A stretch of DNA of 64,000 nucleotides from Bacteroidales bacterium H5 (GCA_001701225.1 DAAQ01000010.1:1-64000); one strand, 5' to 3'. Counted from the first letter of the stretch, positions 17,470 through 27,041 are shown. Made by a program: numbers and translations. Notes: a model not told the origin generated them from the sequence alone.

Positions 17470-18636
17470 ATGGCAGCCAAAAGAGATTACTATGAGGTGC
17501 TTGGGGTCGACAAGAACGCCGACGAAAAGACCATCAAGAGCGCATACCGAAAGAAAGCCATACAGTATCACCCGGACAAGAACCCGGGCGACAAGGAGGC
17601 CGAAGAGAAATTCAAGGAGGCTGCCGAAGCCTATGATGTCCTCTCCAATCCCGAGAAACGTGCCAAATATGACCAGTTCGGCCACAGCATGGGCCCGCAG
17701 GGATTCCCCGGCGGAGGTGCCGGAGGTTTCCACGCCGGAGGCTTCTCGATGGAGGATATATTCTCGCAGTTCGGCGACATATTCGGCGGTGCGTTCGGCA
17801 ATATGGGCGGATTCGAGAGTGCGGGTGGCCGTACACGCCGCCGCCAGCGTCGCGGTTCCGACCTGCGCATCAAGATAAAGCTGACACTCAAGGAGATTGC
17901 CGAGGGTGTCACCAAGACCATCAAGGTCCCCACTCTTGTCAAGTGCGAGCAGTGCGGCGGTACAGGCGCAAAGGACGGCACAGCCTTCCACACCTGTCCC
18001 ACCTGTCAGGGCTCGGGCACTGTGCTGCGCCAGCAGCAGACCATGTTCGGCATACAGCAGTCGGCGGTCGAGTGTCCCCAGTGTCACGGCGAGGGCAAGA
18101 TTATAACAGAGAAGTGTCCTCACTGTAACGGTGACGGCGTGGTGCGCAAGGAGGAGACTGTATCCTTCACCATCCCCGCCGGTGTCCAGGACGGCCAGAC
18201 GCTCACACTGCGCGGACGCGGCAATGCCGCTATCCACGGTGGTGTCAACGGCGACCTTCTCATCGTCATTGAGGAAATCAAGGACCCGCAGCTCATCCGC
18301 GACGGAAACGACGTGATATACAACCTCATGCTCGACATCCCCACCGCCGCTCTTGGCGGTCAGGTCGAGGTGCCCACCATCACGGGACGTGCGCGCCTCA
18401 AGATTCCTGCAGGCACACAGCCCGGCAAGGTGCTGCGTCTGCGCGGCAAGGGCCTCCCCTCGACCGACGGCTACGGCACCGGCGACGAGCTCATCAACAT
18501 CATGGTCTATATACCCGAGAACCTTACTGATGACGAGCGCAAGACCATCGAGAGCCTTCAGGGCAAGCCCAACCTCACTCCCGACGAGTCGACCAAGACA
18601 CGCATATTCAGCAAGTTCAAGCATATATTCGAATAA
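17470..18636 (+). CDS. dnaJ: chaperone protein DnaJ
   Basis: The 388-residue product is a complete type I DnaJ. It has a J domain with the HPD motif ([11 protein letters not shown]), a Gly/Phe-rich linker (~residues 75-120), four CxxCxGxG-type zinc-binding repeats (~residues 157-225, [32 protein letters not shown]) and two beta-barrel substrate domains. It stimulates DnaK ATPase. It is co-transcribed with grpE and followed by a strong terminator. Confidence 0.97.
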   Translation: MAAKRDYYEVLGVDKNADEKTIKSAYRKKAIQYHPDKNPGDKEAEEKFKEAAEAYDVLSNPEKRAKYDQFGHSMGPQGFPGGGAGGFHAGGFSMEDIFSQFGDIFGGAFGNMGGFESAGGRTRRRQRRGSDLRIKIKLTLKEIAEGVTKTIKVPTLVKCEQCGGTGAKDGTAFHTCPTCQGSGTVLRQQQTMFGIQQSAVECPQCHGEGKIITEKCPHCNGDGVVRKEETVSFTIPAGVQDGQTLTLRGRGNAAIHGGVNGDLLIVIEEIKDPQLIRDGNDVIYNLMLDIPTAALGGQVEVPTITGRARLKIPAGTQPGKVLRLRGKGLPSTDGYGTGDELINIMVYIPENLTDDERKTIESLQGKPNLTPDESTKTRIFSKFKHIFE

Positions 18637-18657
18637 TCGGATATAGCATACAATATC

Positions 18658-18699
18658 AGACGGAGGACATGGCCTATGGCCGCGTCCTCCGTCTTTTTA
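18658..18699 (+). terminator. rho-independent terminator of grpE-dnaJ
   Basis: AGACGGAGGAC (18658-18668) pairs perfectly with GTCCTCCGTCT (18684-18694), and the T-run TTTTTAT follows directly. Confidence 0.88.
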
Positions 18700-18745
18700 T
18701 AAGTTTGTTCCCGAATGATGTAACGCGCGGATGGCGTCCGATATG

Positions 18746-18753
18746 TAACTTTG
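18746..18753 (+). promoter_or_regulatory. candidate -7 box for the metal-efflux gene
   Basis: TAACTTTG lies 28 bases before the ATG at 18782. The -33 region does not show TTTG, so only half of the promoter pattern is present. Confidence 0.4.
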
Positions 18754-18781
18754 CAGTGTGAAATCATAAACGTCAATCCAG

Positions 18782-20026
18782 ATGAACCAGTTCTTCATGT
18801 CACTCCTCGACATCCTTAACGAGATGTCGCCCTATATACTCTTAGGTTTCCTTCTGGCCGGTGTGCTGCATGTGTTCGTGCGTCCGTCGGCCATGACACG
18901 CCATCTGTCGGGCCGTGGAGCAGGCCCTGTGGTCAAAGCCGCCCTCTTCGGCATACCTTTGCCCCTCTGCTCGTGCGGCGTCCTCCCGACTGCCGTGTCA
19001 CTGAGGCGTAACGGTGCCTCGAAGGGGGCCTCGACATCGTTCCTCATAGCCACCCCGCAGACCGGGGTCGACTCGATAGCCGCCACATACTCGCTGCTTG
19101 GGCCCGCGTTTGCCGTTATCCGTCCTGTGGCGGCACTGGCAGGTGCTGTGTTCGGCGGAATGGCGGTGAGCAAGAGCGAGCCTGACGATGATGTGCGCGA
19201 GTGTGCCGTGACCGATGCCGACGACGACCGCATAGCCTCGATGAGCTTCGGACGCAAGATTGCCGAGGCCGTGCGCTATGGCCTTGTCGACATGGTTGCC
19301 TCGGTAGGCAAATGGCTCATAATAGGCCTTGTGGTGGCCGCACTCATAACTGTGCTCGTGCCTGACACCCTCTTTGTGTCACTGAGCCGCTATCCCATAC
19401 TGGCGATGCTCGCCATGATTCTGGTGGCTATCCCCATGTATGTCTGTGCCACAGGGTCTATCCCCATTGCAATGTCGCTGATGCTCAAGGGACTTACCCC
19501 CGGTGTGGCTTTTGTCCTCCTTATGGCCGGGCCTGCAGCCAATTTCGCCTCCGTGATGATTCTCGGCAAGACCATCGGGCGCCGCGCCACCGCCATATAT
19601 GTGGGCTCTGTGGCTGTCACTGCCATAGCGTTCGGACTCGCCATAGACTATCTGATGCCCTCGTCATGGTTCACGTTGCCCGGCGTCATGTCGGGTGCAT
19701 GTCATGGCCATGAAGCCGGACTCCCGCTGTTCCAGACAATATGCTCGGTATTCCTTGCCGCGCTGCTTGTCTATGCCTTCATCAAGAACCGCAATCACCA
19801 TCACCACCATAACATAACCGAAATAGAAATGAAAAAGGAATATCAGATTTCGGGCATGTCGTGCCCGCATTGCCGCGCCACTGTCGAGAAGGCGCTCGGT
19901 CGCCTCGAAGGGGCCGAATCAGTCAGCGTAGACCTCGCCTCGGGCAAGGCTGTCGTCGAGGGAGATGTCTCTCCCGAGGCGGTGCGTCAGGCTGTCGAGA
20001 GCGCCGGATTCGACCTGGTGGGCTAA
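18782..20026 (+). CDS. SO_0444-type Cu/Zn efflux permease fused to an HMA domain
   Basis: The 414-residue product has about eight hydrophobic segments over residues 1-335 with the permease motif IPLPLCSCGVLPTAVSLRR and GASTSFLIATPQTGVDS. These are typical of the DUF318/SO_0444 permease family linked to copper, zinc or arsenic export. A His-rich linker (NHHHHHN, ~residue 340) leads to an HMA metal-binding domain (~residues 349-414) with GMSCPHC. The HMA part begins with its own Met in a good context (19826), so separate translation is possible. Metal specificity is inferred only. Its stop overlaps the convergent menD stop. Confidence 0.85.
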   Translation: MNQFFMSLLDILNEMSPYILLGFLLAGVLHVFVRPSAMTRHLSGRGAGPVVKAALFGIPLPLCSCGVLPTAVSLRRNGASKGASTSFLIATPQTGVDSIAATYSLLGPAFAVIRPVAALAGAVFGGMAVSKSEPDDDVRECAVTDADDDRIASMSFGRKIAEAVRYGLVDMVASVGKWLIIGLVVAALITVLVPDTLFVSLSRYPILAMLAMILVAIPMYVCATGSIPIAMSLMLKGLTPGVAFVLLMAGPAANFASVMILGKTIGRRATAIYVGSVAVTAIAFGLAIDYLMPSSWFTLPGVMSGACHGHEAGLPLFQTICSVFLAALLVYAFIKNRNHHHHHNITEIEMKKEYQISGMSCPHCRATVEKALGRLEGAESVSVDLASGKAVVEGDVSPEAVRQAVESAGFDLVG

Positions 20027-21714
20027 TTTCCGAAATAATCCCTTAGAACCTCTGCGGAGAGGCGGCCATCGGTATGGATGGCCAGCAGCGCCGGACGGCG
20101 TGACTCTGCCGCGAAACGTGCGAAAGCCTTGTCAAGCTCAGGCTCTGACGAGGCTTCGCTGTATTCTATGCCGTATGCCTCGCAGAGTCCCCGCAGGGGC
20201 AGGTTGGTGCCGACACTGAGATAGCGATCGAGCTCGGGGAGGTCGCGTGTCGCGCCTATGAAACGGAATATGCCTCCGCCGCCGTTGCATACGACAATCA
20301 TCTTGAACCTCGGGCCCATCAGTTGCGACGACAGGGCGGCGATGTCATACTGGAAACTCATGTCGCCCGATATGAGCAGTGTCACGCCCTTATAGATTGC
20401 CGAGGCCCCGAGGGCGGTCGACGTGCATCCATCTATGCCGCTCACGCCGCGGTTGCAGTCCGAGCGGTGTATGTGACGGCAGTCCATCAGCTGGGCATAG
20501 CGTATGGGGGTGCCGTTCGACAGATGCAGGTTCCACGTCGGGGGGATGCGGTCAAACACCATGGCGAGTGCCTTGAGGTCGCACCAGGGGGCAGCCTCCA
20601 CTTTCAGTGCATGTATCCCGGCCGCACGCCGCGATGCCTCTTGCCACATATTGGCATAACCGCACTCCCTGCGATGTATCTGCATGGCCGACGCCAGCTG
20701 GCGCATGAATATCGTGGGCTCCATCTCGACGCGCAGGGACAGATGTTTGAAACAGTCAACCGTGGTGTGGCTCACACCCACGTGCCAGTGTTCGGTCGAG
20801 GGGGGCAGCGAGCGCATCCACTCCTTGACATGGCGCGACACAAGCGCCCCACCGATTGTTATCACCGTGTCTGGTGCCATCGCCTCGCGCTCCGTGGGGG
20901 AGAGACGGCACAGGGTCGAGTCTATGCGGCTGATGAAAAGTGGATTGTGCAGGTTGGAGATGGTCTCGGTGAGCACCGCCACGTTGGGGAGTGCCGCCAT
21001 CTTGCCCAATGCCTTGTTGAGCCTGAAATCAGGGGTATGGAATCCGGCAATCACCATCACCCTGTGCGGCGATGCCAGCAGTGTGCCAAGCTCGCGGGCA
21101 CGGGCCGTGGTGAGCTCTCCGGCAGGGGCGATCTCGTGTATCACACGCTCGTGACCCTCGTCGTCTGCGGGGGCCATGCGGTTGAGCGGTGCATCGAGGC
21201 GGATATTTATATGAACGGGCCCCGGGCGCCCGCTCACGGCTTCGAGCAGGGCATCGTTGACAGTGCGGTTGACCCACCATGAGCCGTTGCCGAAATCGAG
21301 ACGCGCCGAGATGTCGCAGCGACGCTTGACGTAAGGTGCGAGGGCGTCCTGCTGCCATAGTGTCTGCGAGTCGTCCTGATCAATCCATTCCTCGGGACGG
21401 TCGGCCGATATGACGACTAAGGGAACCTGACGGTAGAAAGCCTCGGCCACAGCGGGGGCATAGTTGAGCAGTGCCGTGCCGCTTGTACAGCATACCGCCA
21501 CGGGGCGTCCGCTCTGCAGGCTCATGCCGAGGGCTGCGAATGCCGCCGACCGCTCGTCAATTACCACACTGCACTCGAGGTCGGGATTGCGCGTCAGGGC
21601 CACGACGAGAGGCGCGTTGCGGCTCCCGGGGGAGACGACAACGCGCTCTATGCCATGTGCCGGGAGCAGCTCCGAGAGTGTCCTGGCGGCGGGTTTGTCT
21701 GTCGATTCTGTCAT
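20023..21714 (-). CDS. menD: SEPHCHC synthase (menaquinone biosynthesis)
   Basis: The 563-residue thiamine-diphosphate enzyme condenses isochorismate with 2-oxoglutarate, the first committed step to menaquinone. VVVSPGSRNAPL, DERSAAFAALG and the C-terminal ThDP/Mg site SGDMSFQYDIAAL with NNGGG-like CNGGGGIF are visible. The frame extends to 21804, but the start at 21714 (MTESTDKPAARTLSELL) fits the family and overlaps the thiL stop as TGATG. The 3' end overlaps the convergent permease stop by a few bases. Confidence 0.93.
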   Translation of the reverse strand: MTESTDKPAARTLSELLPAHGIERVVVSPGSRNAPLVVALTRNPDLECSVVIDERSAAFAALGMSLQSGRPVAVCCTSGTALLNYAPAVAEAFYRQVPLVVISADRPEEWIDQDDSQTLWQQDALAPYVKRRCDISARLDFGNGSWWVNRTVNDALLEAVSGRPGPVHINIRLDAPLNRMAPADDEGHERVIHEIAPAGELTTARARELGTLLASPHRVMVIAGFHTPDFRLNKALGKMAALPNVAVLTETISNLHNPLFISRIDSTLCRLSPTEREAMAPDTVITIGGALVSRHVKEWMRSLPPSTEHWHVGVSHTTVDCFKHLSLRVEMEPTIFMRQLASAMQIHRRECGYANMWQEASRRAAGIHALKVEAAPWCDLKALAMVFDRIPPTWNLHLSNGTPIRYAQLMDCRHIHRSDCNRGVSGIDGCTSTALGASAIYKGVTLLISGDMSFQYDIAALSSQLMGPRFKMIVVCNGGGGIFRFIGATRDLPELDRYLSVGTNLPLRGLCEAYGIEYSEASSEPELDKAFARFAAESRRPALLAIHTDGRLSAEVLRDYFGN

Positions 21715-22751
21715 CAGGCCTTGGGCTCTTCCTGTGCGGCAAGCGGATTCCAGCCCTGTGCGCGGAGGGGTATTTCCGTACCGTCGCGGGTTATCATGGC
21801 GCATCCGAGCTCGGGCTTTGTGATATGGCCTATCACTTTGACGCCGGGTACCTTCTGAATCTCCTCATGACAGTGCAGGGGCACCGTGAACAGCAGTTCG
21901 TAGTCCTCGCCGCCGTTGAGAGCAGCCGTCACAAGGTTCATGCCAAGTTCCTCGGCCATGATGGCTGTCTGATAGTCGATGGGTATGCGGTCCTCGTATA
22001 TGCGGCATCCGGTGTTGCTGTCGTGGCAGATGTGCAGCAGCTCGGAGCTGAGGCCGTCGCTTATGTCCATCATCGAGGTGGGGAGTATTCCGGCGCGGTC
22101 GAGTGCCTCCACGATGTCACGGCGTGCCTCGGGCTTGAGCTGACGCTCGACGATATACTCCTTGCCCTGGAACTGCGGCACGAAATCCTTCTGTCCGGCC
22201 GAGGCCACCTTCTCGCGCTCAAGGAGCTGCAGCCCCATGTATGCGGCCCCCAGGTCGCCCGACACGCAGATGAGGTCGGTGTCTTTGGCGCCCGAACGGG
22301 TCACGATTCTGTCTGACGGAGCCTCGCCGATACAGGTGATGGAGATGACGAGTCCCTGACGGGACGATGTGGTGTCGCCGCCGACGAGGTCGACGCCATA
22401 TATCTCGCATGCCAGACGTATGCCCGAGAATAGGGCGTCCATATGCTCGACGGTGAACCGGCTCGAGATACCCAGCGAGACTGTGATCTGGCGCGGGTGT
22501 CCGTTCATGGCGTAGACGTCAGAGAAATTGACCACCGCGGCCTTGTATCCGAGGTGCTTCAGCGGTACGTATGTGAGGTCGAAATGAACCCCTTCGAGCA
22601 GCAGGTCGGTGGTGACGAGTATGTCGGTATCGCGGTTGCGTAACACCGCGCAGTCGTCGCCGACCCCCTTGACGGTCGAGGAATTCACGATAGGCAGGTC
22701 TTTGGTGAGGCGGTCTATCAGACCGAACTCTCCAAGAGAGGATATTTCCAT
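21714..22751 (-). CDS. thiL: thiamine-monophosphate kinase
   Basis: The 345-residue enzyme makes thiamine diphosphate from thiamine monophosphate and ATP. The start MEISSLGEFGLIDRL, GVGDDCAVL, the Mg-binding TTDLLLEGVHFDL and the DISDGLSSEL motif are all present. It is translationally coupled to menD, whose product needs thiamine diphosphate, which makes functional sense of the overlap. A 43-base palindromic repeat lies in the gap upstream, behind punA. Confidence 0.95.
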   Translation of the reverse strand: MEISSLGEFGLIDRLTKDLPIVNSSTVKGVGDDCAVLRNRDTDILVTTDLLLEGVHFDLTYVPLKHLGYKAAVVNFSDVYAMNGHPRQITVSLGISSRFTVEHMDALFSGIRLACEIYGVDLVGGDTTSSRQGLVISITCIGEAPSDRIVTRSGAKDTDLICVSGDLGAAYMGLQLLEREKVASAGQKDFVPQFQGKEYIVERQLKPEARRDIVEALDRAGILPTSMMDISDGLSSELLHICHDSNTGCRIYEDRIPIDYQTAIMAEELGMNLVTAALNGGEDYELLFTVPLHCHEEIQKVPGVKVIGHITKPELGCAMITRDGTEIPLRAQGWNPLAAQEEPKA

Positions 22752-22770
22752 AGGGTTGAGGATAGTTATA

Positions 22771-22813
22771 GTTTTTCTAGTTGAACTAGTTGGACTAGTT
22801 GAACTAGAAAAAC
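22771..22813. repeat. palindromic array of 9-base CTAGTTGAA units
   Basis: Three units CTAGTTGAA, CTAGTTGGA, CTAGTTGAA followed by CTAG (22778-22808) are flanked by GTTTTT and AAAAAC. The whole forms a hairpin with 20-base arms, one mismatch and a TGG loop. It fills the gap between punA and thiL. Confidence 0.75.
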
Positions 22814-22826
22814 TTCATTCTTTTTC

Positions 22827-23648
22827 TCAGAGCTGCACTCTTGCCACGAGCTCTTTCATAATCTCGAGGCACTTGGGCTGGGCGATGACGGCGGCCTGCT
22901 GCACCTCTTCGTGGGTGGGCACCTGGGTCACATCCTTGCCGCCGAGGTCGGTGATTACAGATATGCCGTAGACACGCATATCGGCATGATTGGCCACAAT
23001 GACCTCGGGCACCGTCGACATGCCCACGCAGTCGCCACCGATGATGCGGTAGTACTCATATTCGGCAGGAGTCTCGAATGTAGGGCCTGTGACGCCCACA
23101 TAGACGCCGTGCATCAGGCGGATACCCTTCTCCTTGGCAATCTTGTCGGCGAGGGCCTTGAGTTCGGGGTCGTAGGCGTATGTCATGGCGGGGAAGCGCA
23201 CACCGAGCTCGTTGTAGTTCTTGCCGCGCAGCGGATGCTCGGGGAAAAGGTTGATATGGTCGGTGATTGTCATCACGTCGCCCACCTGAAACTCCTTGTT
23301 CATGCCGCCCGAGGCGTTCGACACGAAAAGTATCTCGACACCGAGAGCCTTGAATACACGCACGGGGAATGTCACGGTCTTCATGTCATATCCCTCGTAG
23401 TAGTGGAAGCGGCCCTGCATGGCGATGACGGCTTTGCCGCCGAGGCGTCCGAAGATGAGGTTGCCGCTGTGTCCCTCGACGGTCGAGACGGGGAAATTGG
23501 GTATCTCGGAATAGGGGATGAAGAGCTTGTCGTCGATATGGTCTACCAACGGCCCGAGACCGGTGCCGAGGATTATGGCTATCTTGGGCATCTCGCCCTC
23601 TACGCGCGAGCGGAGATACTCGGCGGTCTGATTGATCTTTTCAAGCAT
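22827..23648 (-). CDS. punA: purine-nucleoside phosphorylase
   Basis: The 273-residue cytoplasmic enzyme cleaves inosine and guanosine with phosphate. The length and the motifs ILGTGLGPL, GRFHYYEGYD, VSNASGGMN and GGDCVGMSTVPEVIVA are those of the trimeric PNP (PNP-II type) family. It sits in a minus-strand chain between lpxK (73-base gap) and thiL (75-base gap), both gaps carrying hairpins. Confidence 0.93.
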   Translation of the reverse strand: MLEKINQTAEYLRSRVEGEMPKIAIILGTGLGPLVDHIDDKLFIPYSEIPNFPVSTVEGHSGNLIFGRLGGKAVIAMQGRFHYYEGYDMKTVTFPVRVFKALGVEILFVSNASGGMNKEFQVGDVMTITDHINLFPEHPLRGKNYNELGVRFPAMTYAYDPELKALADKIAKEKGIRLMHGVYVGVTGPTFETPAEYEYYRIIGGDCVGMSTVPEVIVANHADMRVYGISVITDLGGKDVTQVPTHEEVQQAAVIAQPKCLEIMKELVARVQL

Positions 23649-23685
23649 GGAGATTAGATATTGATGATAGTATGATTACGGGCGC

Positions 23686-23719
23686 CGACCCGCGGTCTCC
23701 GCGCGAGGAGACGGGGTCG
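23686..23719 (-). other. GC-rich hairpin between lpxK and punA
   Basis: CGACCCGCGGTCTCC (23686-23700) pairs with GGAGACGGGGTCG (23707-23719) except for a two-base bulge, with a GCGCGA loop. No T-run follows on either strand, so it may be an RNA stability or attenuation element, not a terminator. Confidence 0.4.
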
Positions 23720-23721
23720 TC

Positions 23722-24816
23722 TTATTTAAACAACCGCGATTCGCGGATGGTTTTCTCGATACATTCCGAAAATTCGGTGTCATCGCGTTCGATGAACCGC
23801 ACCCTCACCGGCAGATAGAATATCTTGTCTTTGAGTCGGTCGGGGAAATACGGATTTGTCCTGAGGCGTACGGCGTCTTTCTCGGTGGTAACTATAAATT
23901 TCCTGTTTCCCGGGAGGGCGTCAAATTCGGCAGTGATACGCTCGGTGTCCGATGACGAGAAATTGTGATGGTCGCCAAACCGTTTCAGCTTCACCTTGGC
24001 GCGTGACCTGCGCAGTTGCTTGACAAACGGGCGTGGATTTGCAATACCGCTCACCGCCAATATGTTTGTGCCAGGCTCAAGGGCATTGAGCGAGGGGGGA
24101 CGGGCATCCGTACCGGGGAATACGGGTATGAGCTTGCCGTATTCGAAGGTAGAGAAATAGAGTTTCTGGAACGGGAAGAGGTTGAGTTTCTCCTCGAAGA
24201 TGCGATATGCCATCGGGGTCATGTCCGGCGGACATTTGGTCACCACGACGATGTCGGCCCTGTTCAGGGCCCCGCGTCCCTCGCGCAGCCGTCCGTAGGG
24301 GAGCAGGTGGTCATTGTAGACCGGACGGTTGAATTCGGTGAGCACCACTGATGCCGTGGGCTTGACATAACGGTGCTGGAAGGCGTCGTCGAGAAGCACC
24401 ATGTCAATCTTCGGATTCAGCTCGAGCAGCCTGTCTATCCCCTCGGTCCGTTTCTCGCATACGGCCACAGTCACGCTGTCGCCATATTTGGAGTATATCT
24501 GATAGGGCTCGTCACCTATCTCGTCGGGTCTTGCCTCGGGCGTGGCGAGGACAAAGCCGCTCGTCGACCTCTTGTATCCGCGCGACAGGACGGCAAGGGT
24601 GTGGGTACCTCGCAGCGCCTCGATGAGATATTCGACATGCGGGGTCTTGCCGGTACCTCCGATGGCGAGGTTGCCAACCACGACCACAGGGACATCAAAC
24701 TCGCGGCTCGGCAGCAGCCCGTAGTCAAACATACGGTTACGTACCCACACGCCCAGCCCGAACAGGCGGGACAGCGGGTAGAGAACCAGGTTTGACAGCA
24801 GGCTTGAGCGGGCCAT
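23722..24816 (-). CDS. lpxK: tetraacyldisaccharide 4'-kinase
   Basis: The 364-residue inner-membrane enzyme phosphorylates the lipid A precursor at the 4' position. The N-terminal membrane anchor (MARSSLLSNLVLYPLSRLFG), the Walker A loop GNLAIGGTGKTPHVEYL and the Walker B-like LLDDAFQHRYV are visible. It follows sppA by 37 bases in the same direction and is probably part of the sppA-lpxK-punA-thiL-menD chain. Confidence 0.94.
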   Translation of the reverse strand: MARSSLLSNLVLYPLSRLFGLGVWVRNRMFDYGLLPSREFDVPVVVVGNLAIGGTGKTPHVEYLIEALRGTHTLAVLSRGYKRSTSGFVLATPEARPDEIGDEPYQIYSKYGDSVTVAVCEKRTEGIDRLLELNPKIDMVLLDDAFQHRYVKPTASVVLTEFNRPVYNDHLLPYGRLREGRGALNRADIVVVTKCPPDMTPMAYRIFEEKLNLFPFQKLYFSTFEYGKLIPVFPGTDARPPSLNALEPGTNILAVSGIANPRPFVKQLRRSRAKVKLKRFGDHHNFSSSDTERITAEFDALPGNRKFIVTTEKDAVRLRTNPYFPDRLKDKIFYLPVRVRFIERDDTEFSECIEKTIRESRLFK

Positions 24817-24853
24817 GATGATGATTATACGCTTATCTTAATATTGTCGGTTG

Positions 24854-26638
24854 TCAGAATGTCAGTCTTGACATCTCCATACGGGTCTGCAGCACTGACA
24901 TGCTCTTGACACGGTTGATGTCATCATAGAGGGGGGCCATGTCACCGAGTTCCTTGCGCACCACGGATGCCTTGAGGTCGGCTCCGGCCTCGAGGATGGC
25001 GTCATACCATTTCACCTCGACCGAGGGGTATTCCTTGATGGTCCATGTCTCTACGTTGAGCTCCTTGGCCATTCCGGCTATCGCGGCGTCGAGACCGCCG
25101 AGCTCGTCGACAAGACCTATCTTCAGCGCCTCGGCGCCATCCCATACACGGCCCTCGGCGATAGCCTTGATAGAGTCCTGGCTGACGCCGCGGCCCTCGG
25201 CGCAGCGGCGTGTGAAGAGCTCATATCCGCGCTCTACATATCCCTGCATCGCGCTCCTGAGTCCGGGCGACATGGGCTGCAGTATGCCGGGAACCTCGCC
25301 ATCGGGGCATGAGCGTACCACGGTATAGTTGACGCCGAGCTTCTGCGACAGCAGGGGCTGGATGTCGGGAATCATGCCGAAGATGCCGATCGAGCCTGTC
25401 AGCGTTGTGGGCTGGGCATAGATGCGGTCGGCACCGCACGATATATAGTAACCGCCCGAAGCGGCATAGTCGGACATCGAGACATAGAAGGGCTTGCCCG
25501 TGCGTTTCTTCCACTGCTGCAGCGCTTCCCATATCTGCTCTGAAGCATATGTGCTGCCGCCACCCGAGTTGACATACATCACAAGGCCGTCTATATCCTT
25601 TTCCTCGGCCAGCTTGAGTATCTCGGACACCATCTCCTTGCCAACGATGCCGTTGCCCTCCTCGTCGGTTATGTCACCGCAGGCATAGAGGACGGCGATA
25701 TTGGCACCCTTGCCGGAGCCTTTCTTGAGGATGTCCTTACCCTTTACATAATCTGTAATCGACACCGATGGGAGGTCTTCGGGTTTCTTTGTGTCGGTGA
25801 GGGCCATGATGCGCTCGTCGAACTCGTGACGGTAGACAAGGCGGTCGGTGATGTGTTGCTTGACATATTCGGCAGGGGGCAGAGTCATCAGGTATGAATT
25901 GGCCCAGCGGTTCACCTCGTCGACCGTGACACCGCGTCCCTTGGCCACAGACTCGGCCAGGAAGCCCCAGATGTTATTGATATAGAGGGATGCCTGCTCG
26001 CGTGCGGGCTCGCTCATGTCGTTGAGCAGGAATGGCTCGACCGCGCTCTTGTATGTGCCGACCTTCACTACCTGGACATTCACGCCCAGCTTGTCGAGGA
26101 AATCCTTGAAATAGAATCCGGCCTGACCTATGCCGTGGATGTCTATCATACCTTCGGGGTTGAGGAAGATGGAGTCGGCCAGCGAGGCGATATAGTAGTC
26201 GCCAAGCATATATGTGTCGCCGTAGGCATATACCCATTTCTCGGGTGCGGTGGCCTTGAAGCGGCTCAGGGCTTCCTGGATGGCCTGCATCTGTGCCATG
26301 CCCGCGTTGACGCCGTTGGCCTCGTAGACGATGCCGTCTATGCGGTCGTCGGTCGCGGCAGCCTCGATGGCGCCCACAATCTCGTTGAGTCCTACGGGCA
26401 CGTCAGTGTCACCCTTCAGTATCTGCATGGGCGAGAGTGAACCCGGCCTGTCGGCTATTGAGCCCGAGAGGTCTATGGTGAGGTAGCTCCCTTTCTTTAT
26501 CTCTTTGCTCACCGAAGCCTTGCCTCCCGAAGAGGCCATCCCGGCTACGATAGCGATGAAAAAACCGAAGAATGCGATGAAAAGCGAGAACCAGATACCC
26601 GCGAGGGCACCCAAGAACGATATGAAAAATTTTTTCAT
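24854..26638 (-). CDS. sppA: signal peptide peptidase SppA, 67K type
   Basis: The 594-residue protein is an inner-membrane serine protease that degrades cleaved signal peptides. It has an N-terminal membrane segment (~residues 8-33), then two tandem SppA domains. The catalytic Lys is in VGTYKSAVEPF of the first domain and the nucleophile Ser in DYAASGGYYIS of the second. The length is that of the full tandem 67K form. A good promoter is present at 26665-26696. Confidence 0.94.
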   Translation of the reverse strand: MKKFFISFLGALAGIWFSLFIAFFGFFIAIVAGMASSGGKASVSKEIKKGSYLTIDLSGSIADRPGSLSPMQILKGDTDVPVGLNEIVGAIEAAATDDRIDGIVYEANGVNAGMAQMQAIQEALSRFKATAPEKWVYAYGDTYMLGDYYIASLADSIFLNPEGMIDIHGIGQAGFYFKDFLDKLGVNVQVVKVGTYKSAVEPFLLNDMSEPAREQASLYINNIWGFLAESVAKGRGVTVDEVNRWANSYLMTLPPAEYVKQHITDRLVYRHEFDERIMALTDTKKPEDLPSVSITDYVKGKDILKKGSGKGANIAVLYACGDITDEEGNGIVGKEMVSEILKLAEEKDIDGLVMYVNSGGGSTYASEQIWEALQQWKKRTGKPFYVSMSDYAASGGYYISCGADRIYAQPTTLTGSIGIFGMIPDIQPLLSQKLGVNYTVVRSCPDGEVPGILQPMSPGLRSAMQGYVERGYELFTRRCAEGRGVSQDSIKAIAEGRVWDGAEALKIGLVDELGGLDAAIAGMAKELNVETWTIKEYPSVEVKWYDAILEAGADLKASVVRKELGDMAPLYDDINRVKSMSVLQTRMEMSRLTF

Positions 26639-26664
26639 TTAGGTGTAGTCTGTATATTTGGACA

Positions 26665-26696
26665 CAAAAGTAGTTCAAACTGACGGCATAAACAAA
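26665..26696 (-). promoter_or_regulatory. promoter of the sppA chain
   Basis: On the minus strand TTTG (26693-26696), 20 bases, TACTTTTG (26665-26672) matches the consensus and predicts a leader of about 20 bases before sppA. Confidence 0.7.
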
Positions 26697-26955
26697 TTTT
26701 TCATCGGTTTATTGTCATCACCACCCGTATCCGTACCCGATTTTTCCCTCCGCGAAAGGTTTTTCAGAGCGGATTGAAGATAGCGCGCCAACTTTTGTCA
26801 ATCCTGCTCCGTATTTATCTATATAAAGTAAGTGGTTACATCGCAATTGTTAAATCGGGGACGGGGAATGATACAATTTTAACATTTAAATGCTAAAATT
26901 GGACAATAGGTTGATTTTCTTTGCTTTTTTTACATCTTTTACCAAAATAAGTGTT
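26697..26955. other. non-coding AT-rich gap ahead of the AraC gene
   Basis: The divergent gap between sppA and the AraC gene is about 400 bases (26639-27041). It holds the sppA promoter on the left, a palindrome at 26874-26901 and a -7 box at 26956-26963. Apart from these I see no gene, small RNA or riboswitch in it. Confidence 0.6.
26874..26901. promoter_or_regulatory. 28-bp palindrome, candidate operator of the PUL regulator
   Basis: CAATTTTAACATTT is followed by AAATGCTAAAATTG, a near-perfect inverted repeat with one mismatched pair and no loop. It lies 55 bases upstream of the -7 box of the AraC gene. Binding by the adjacent AraC protein (autoregulation) is a guess. Confidence 0.5.
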
Positions 26956-26963
26956 TACCTTTG
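26956..26963 (+). promoter_or_regulatory. candidate -7 box for the AraC-GH5 unit
   Basis: TACCTTTG is a strong -7 match and would give a leader of about 70 bases before the AraC start. No TTTG lies at the normal -33 spacing, which is common for activator-dependent promoters. Confidence 0.45.
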
Positions 26964-27041
26964 CCAATGCGGGCGTAAGATATGCGCATGACATAAAGAC
27001 ACATCGCCTCATATGCCCTTTTTGTAATCTCCTTAAGTACC

